From NCBI GenBank assembly GCA_963791545.1, contig CAWBSR010000003.1, positions 185,096 to 249,095 of the forward strand: a DNA stretch of 64,000 nucleotides. The letters are read 5' to 3'. The notes beneath the pieces were generated by a model. The model was not told where the DNA came from. It did not search any database and saw only the letters and a program-made list of their open reading frames with translations. Positions 60,773-64,000 of the stretch are shown piece by piece. The position numbers and the translations under genes are program-made. The DNA comes from JALYXV01 sp963791545 (GTDB taxonomy: Bacteria; Actinomycetota; Acidimicrobiia; Acidimicrobiales; Palsa-688). Position 1 is the first letter of the stretch. Each line of letters opens with the position of its first letter.

Positions 60773-62338
60773 GTGGCGGCCGGTCCGGGACGGCGGGTGT
60801 CCCCTTTATCAAGCGCTGAGCCTTCGGCCGAGCGCTCCCCCACTGAGCCGGCCCGGCAGCGGGCGGGCGGGGTCGGGCATCTCGCCGGCGGCCTCCCCCC
60901 GGCGCCGGCATTGGTCAGCCCGCTCTACCTGGCCCGATTGCAGCGGTCGGTGGGCAACCGAGCGGTCGTGGCCCTGCTGCAGAAGACGGCGGGCACCGGG
61001 GTGCGGACTCCCGCCCTCCAGCGGGACTACGAGAAAGCGGGGGCGGCCGGGGGCAGCTTCGAGTCGGAGCAATTCGGCGTCAAGGGCAGTAAGCGCGAGC
61101 GCGCAACCTTTGTTGAGCTCCCGGTGCACATTCGCACCACGGGCGGGCGGGGGGCGGCCCCCCCGCCGTTGTCCCAATTCGAGCATGGGGGCCGCCTCGA
61201 CTTCAACGGGACCGCCCGCAAACCGGGCTTCGACGGCGGGCACATCGTCGGTCTCAGCATCGGCGGCGAAGATATCCCCGAGAATGTCGTCCCCATGTTC
61301 AAGGCATTCAATCGTGGGCCCTACAAGAATATGGAAGCCGAGGTCCAGAAGCGCGCAGCAGAAATCAGCAGTGGGGGAGGCCAACCATGGGTCACCGTCA
61401 CCTGCTACTACGGCGACGAGGAAGCGGATACTCCTTATGCCTTCGACGTGCTACTGGAGAACGAATCGACCACCGGAGGGCGAACTCCCGTCTGGAGCAG
61501 CTTTCTGCGTCAACCTGAGGACATCAGGTTCGTCACGCCCCTAAGCGACGATGACCAGAAGATTGTCCGAGGCGAGAAGGGAGCCGACGAGGCCCGCGGT
61601 CTCGCCGGAAGCAAACTGGACACCGCCGCCGACATGTTCGTTCTGGCCCCCAAGGAAACGGTTTCCGGGTACATCAAGACGCACGGGGTCATGCCGCCCA
61701 CCCAGAAGGGATGGTACCCCGACTCCCCGGCCCATCGGCCGTACCAACATCTCGACATCCTGAACTTCGCCAACAAGCTTGCCGTCGGCACGGAAGTGAG
61801 CCAGTTCCGAAACTTCACCGGCCACCAGCGCGAACTCATCCTGCAGGCGAACATGGCCCGCAACGGTGGACAGATCAAATCAGACGACCCGAATGATCCG
61901 ATAGTGGGCGGCGTTCTCAGCGAGCAGGGCGACCTCAACTTCCCGGAGATCGACCACATCGTGCCAAAGTCGTCGGGCGGCTCGAACATGTTCTCCAATG
62001 CCCGGGTGGTCAGCTGGCAGCTCAACAACCAGGACGACCGGGTGAAGTCTCTCCTCGGTGTCGTCGACATGAGCAAACGGGCCCTGCCCCCGCTGCGGGG
62101 CATGGGAGCCAAGGACATACCGGAGCTGGTGCTGGCCTACCTCACCCGGCAGAAGCCATCGGGGATTTTTTCCGAGAGGGATATCTGGGTCTGGGGCACC
62201 CAGAGCTTTACCGTCATGAACGGACAAAATATGACCAAGGGCCGGGGTGCCCTGGTAAAGGCCTCACTGTTGAACTTTGTCAAGAGCGCCGACCTCGAAC
62301 TGAGCGGCGGCGGCTATCAGACCCAGATCCGCAGGTAG
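60773..62338 (+). CDS. Two-nuclease effector-like toxin with N-terminal GNRAV motif
   Basis: A 521-residue protein from GTG 60773. After ~50 disordered Pro/Ser/Arg-rich residues comes LYLARLQRSVGNRAVVALLQ (51-70). The LQRxxGNRAVxxLL motif recurs in proteins loaded by extracellular contractile injection systems (eCIS), often with DUF4157. Residues ~110-245 look like a DNA/RNA non-specific endonuclease: FDGGHIVGLSIGGEDIPENV with His157 and Asn171. Residues ~385-425 look like an HNH: IDHIVPKSSGGSNMFSNARV with Asp394, His395 and Asn409. There is no signal peptide. No immunity gene or eCIS structural genes are visible. A polymorphic toxin is the likely class; delivery route is inference. Confidence 0.72.
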   Translation: MAAGPGRRVSPLSSAEPSAERSPTEPARQRAGGVGHLAGGLPPAPALVSPLYLARLQRSVGNRAVVALLQKTAGTGVRTPALQRDYEKAGAAGGSFESEQFGVKGSKRERATFVELPVHIRTTGGRGAAPPPLSQFEHGGRLDFNGTARKPGFDGGHIVGLSIGGEDIPENVVPMFKAFNRGPYKNMEAEVQKRAAEISSGGGQPWVTVTCYYGDEEADTPYAFDVLLENESTTGGRTPVWSSFLRQPEDIRFVTPLSDDDQKIVRGEKGADEARGLAGSKLDTAADMFVLAPKETVSGYIKTHGVMPPTQKGWYPDSPAHRPYQHLDILNFANKLAVGTEVSQFRNFTGHQRELILQANMARNGGQIKSDDPNDPIVGGVLSEQGDLNFPEIDHIVPKSSGGSNMFSNARVVSWQLNNQDDRVKSLLGVVDMSKRALPPLRGMGAKDIPELVLAYLTRQKPSGIFSERDIWVWGTQSFTVMNGQNMTKGRGALVKASLLNFVKSADLELSGGGYQTQIRR

Positions 62339-64000
62339 TGCCGGGCTGATCTGGGCCCATCCGCGAACGAGGCCTTGTCTTCCAACAGAATCGGGCTTGT
62401 CGAGAGTCGATTTCTGTCGGGAAGAAAGGCACCCGTTCGGTGAAGAGAGTAGGCGCTGCGCGCCCCGCTGTGTTGGTTGGTTCCGATGACCCTTCGGTTA
62501 CGGGGTTGGCGGGCTTGTCGCTGGTCGCCGAGGCCGACCGGGTGCTCGGGGTGGTCGAGGTGCTCGACGCCCAAGTGGGCTGGCTCAAGGCCCGCCGGCG
62601 GGGTTTGAGCGCCGGTGAGGTGATCGTGTCGATGGCCGAGTCGATGCTGGCCGACGGGGATTTCATGTGCGACATCGACCATCTGCGGGCCGATCGGGCG
62701 GGGGCGTCGTTGCGGGCGGTGCCCGAGCCGCCGGCGTCGACGACCTTCGCAGCCGCGGCCCGCCGTTTCGACGACGCCGCGGTGACGGCGGTGGAGAAGG
62801 CGATGGGGGTCTTGGGGTGCCGCTGGTTCGCCGCGATGCCCGCCCGGCGCCGGGAGCAGCTGGCGGTGGCCCGGCCCACTATCGACTTGGACGGCACCGA
62901 TATCGAGGTGTACGGGTCGAAGAAGCAGCAGGTGGCGTGGAACTACGCCGGGCAGCGGGTCGGTCGGGCCCATCCCGTCACCTGGGCTGAGGCCGGTGTG
63001 GTGCTGGCCGCCGACCTGGGATCAGGGGCCGACGACCCTCGGCCCCAGGCGCCGGCGTTGATCGCCCGGGCGGTGGCCAACCTGCCCGGCGGCCTGGGTC
63101 GGCCGAGGGTGCGCGCCGACGCCGGCTACTTCGACGCCAAAGTGGCGCACGCCGCGCTGGCCAACGGCGCCGACTTCGCGATCGCGGCCAAACGCAACTC
63201 GGCGGTGTGGCGGGCGTTGGCCGGCGTGGGCGACGACGAGTGGTTCGACGCCATCGACATGGCCGCCGCCTCCGTGGCGACCTGTGACTATGTCCCCGCC
63301 GGGTGGCCCGACGGGACGCGCTGCGTCATCCGACGGGTCCGTCTCGATCCCGGCCAGGTCCGCTCCGATCCCCGGACCCGGCGGCGGCGAACCATCGCCC
63401 CCGCACAACTGGCCCTCGACCTGGCCGGCACGCCGACCGCGATCTACGCCTACAGCTTCATCGTGACCAACCTCGACGGCGACGCCGAAATGATCGAGTA
63501 CTGGTTCCGGGAACGGGCCTGGATCGAGGACCGCCACAAAGAATCGAAACTCGGCCTCGGTCTGGTCCACCTCCCCTCCGGGTTCCACCGGGTCAACCAG
63601 ATCTGGATGTGGTCCGCCTACCTGGCCACCAACCTGTCGGTGTTCATCCAATCCCTCGGACAACTCGACCATGGTGGCCGGGCACACGCCAAACGGGCCC
63701 GACGGGAACTGTTCGCCCTGCCCGCCCGGGTGATCCGCCACGCCCGACGAACCGTGATCCGTTTCGGGCCCGAGCTGCCACCGCGTTTCACGAGAGCCTG
63801 GAAGAAACCTCCGCGCCCTGCCCAACGCCACCCCCGGCTGACCGCAGCACAAACCCGGCCCCCGCCAACTATCGCCCCGGCCGCAACCCGAATCACCCAT
63901 CCAGCCTTGACCTGACACGCCCCAAAACCATCATCGCCATCACCCGCCCGCCAAAACCATTCCTCCCTCGCCTCGCTCGCCCAAATCGGGCGACCGGACA
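62339..64000. mobile_element. IS1380-family insertion sequence (right end uncertain)
   Basis: A full transposase gene with ~100 bp of flanking DNA on each side. The left boundary probably lies in 62339-62400. An imperfect terminal-repeat candidate pairs GGGCTGATCTGGGC (about 62342-62356) with the reverse complement of GCCCAAATCGGGCG (63980-63993), 10 of 14 positions alike. This is weak. The target duplication could not be identified, and the right end may lie at or past the window edge. Confidence 0.6.
62440..63915 (+). CDS. IS1380 family transposase
   Basis: A 491-residue DDE transposase from GTG 62440. The first acid is in PTIDLDGTDIEVYG, the second in VRADAGYFDAKVAHAAL, and the third, Glu, in ERAWIEDRHKESKLGLGL, the strongly conserved family motif. 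AIAAKRNSAVWRAL and NQIWMWSAYLATNL are also typical. Length and motifs are intact, so the element may be active. It stands 101 bp after the toxin gene on the same strand. Confidence 0.93.
   Translation: MKRVGAARPAVLVGSDDPSVTGLAGLSLVAEADRVLGVVEVLDAQVGWLKARRRGLSAGEVIVSMAESMLADGDFMCDIDHLRADRAGASLRAVPEPPASTTFAAAARRFDDAAVTAVEKAMGVLGCRWFAAMPARRREQLAVARPTIDLDGTDIEVYGSKKQQVAWNYAGQRVGRAHPVTWAEAGVVLAADLGSGADDPRPQAPALIARAVANLPGGLGRPRVRADAGYFDAKVAHAALANGADFAIAAKRNSAVWRALAGVGDDEWFDAIDMAAASVATCDYVPAGWPDGTRCVIRRVRLDPGQVRSDPRTRRRRTIAPAQLALDLAGTPTAIYAYSFIVTNLDGDAEMIEYWFRERAWIEDRHKESKLGLGLVHLPSGFHRVNQIWMWSAYLATNLSVFIQSLGQLDHGGRAHAKRARRELFALPARVIRHARRTVIRFGPELPPRFTRAWKKPPRPAQRHPRLTAAQTRPPPTIAPAATRITHPALT

Overview
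The window reads as chromosomal DNA of a high-GC actinobacterium. Acidimicrobiia-like is my best guess, not proven. The reasons are the very GC-rich codon use, many GTG/TTG starts, a 13E12-type HNH gene behind an actinobacterial SOS box, a small wall protein ending in an LSFTG anchor, and a lipid-linked sugar transferase fused to a DUF4012 domain. There is no rRNA and no CRISPR array. One tRNA (tRNA-Arg, anticodon ACG) is present.

Layout. 1-12 kb holds housekeeping and accessory genes: a Kef-type antiporter running off the left edge, a small Ser/Thr kinase, an MFS exporter with its TetR regulator, a patatin, an alcohol dehydrogenase, an amidohydrolase, a Tim44-like zinc-ribbon protein and, on the minus strand, a three-gene cassette resembling E. 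coli YjfM-YjfC-YjfL. 12.1-16.9 kb is a compact integrated element in tRNA-Arg. It is bounded by a perfect 50-bp direct repeat and carries a tyrosine integrase, a TOTE-type primase-helicase and a VapBC-like pair. 17-24 kb carries a TetR/cupin pair, a small anchored protein, surface-polysaccharide genes (GT4-DUF4012 fusion, a shrunken epimerase ORF, a nucleotide-sugar dehydrogenase) and a STAS regulator.

24.6-36.3 kb is a nine-gene, almost gap-free operon: aldo/keto reductase, GH1-like hydrolase, glycosyltransferase, eukaryotic-type UDP-galactopyranose mutase, GalE, a zinc dehydrogenase, GH2, GalT and GalK. It links galactoside breakdown and the Leloir pathway with UDP-galactofuranose formation. 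36.6-46.5 kb has a stress-type membrane protein and recC-recB-recD. 46.8-50.3 kb has an SOS-controlled HNH gene and a large exported protein of unknown family. 50.7-60.7 kb is a second sugar operon: a LacI regulator, a GH39-like hydrolase (with an apparent frameshift at its 5' end), a five-gene peptide/oligosaccharide ABC transporter and an exported GH144/glycoamylase-like protein. The right end has a two-nuclease effector-like toxin carrying an N-terminal GNRAV motif, followed directly by an IS1380-type transposase.

The most noteworthy items are the tRNA-Arg element with its primase-helicase, the dual-nuclease effector candidate, the eukaryotic-type mutase in the galactose operon, the SOS box at the 13E12 gene, and a perfect 17-bp inverted repeat at 7.6 kb.
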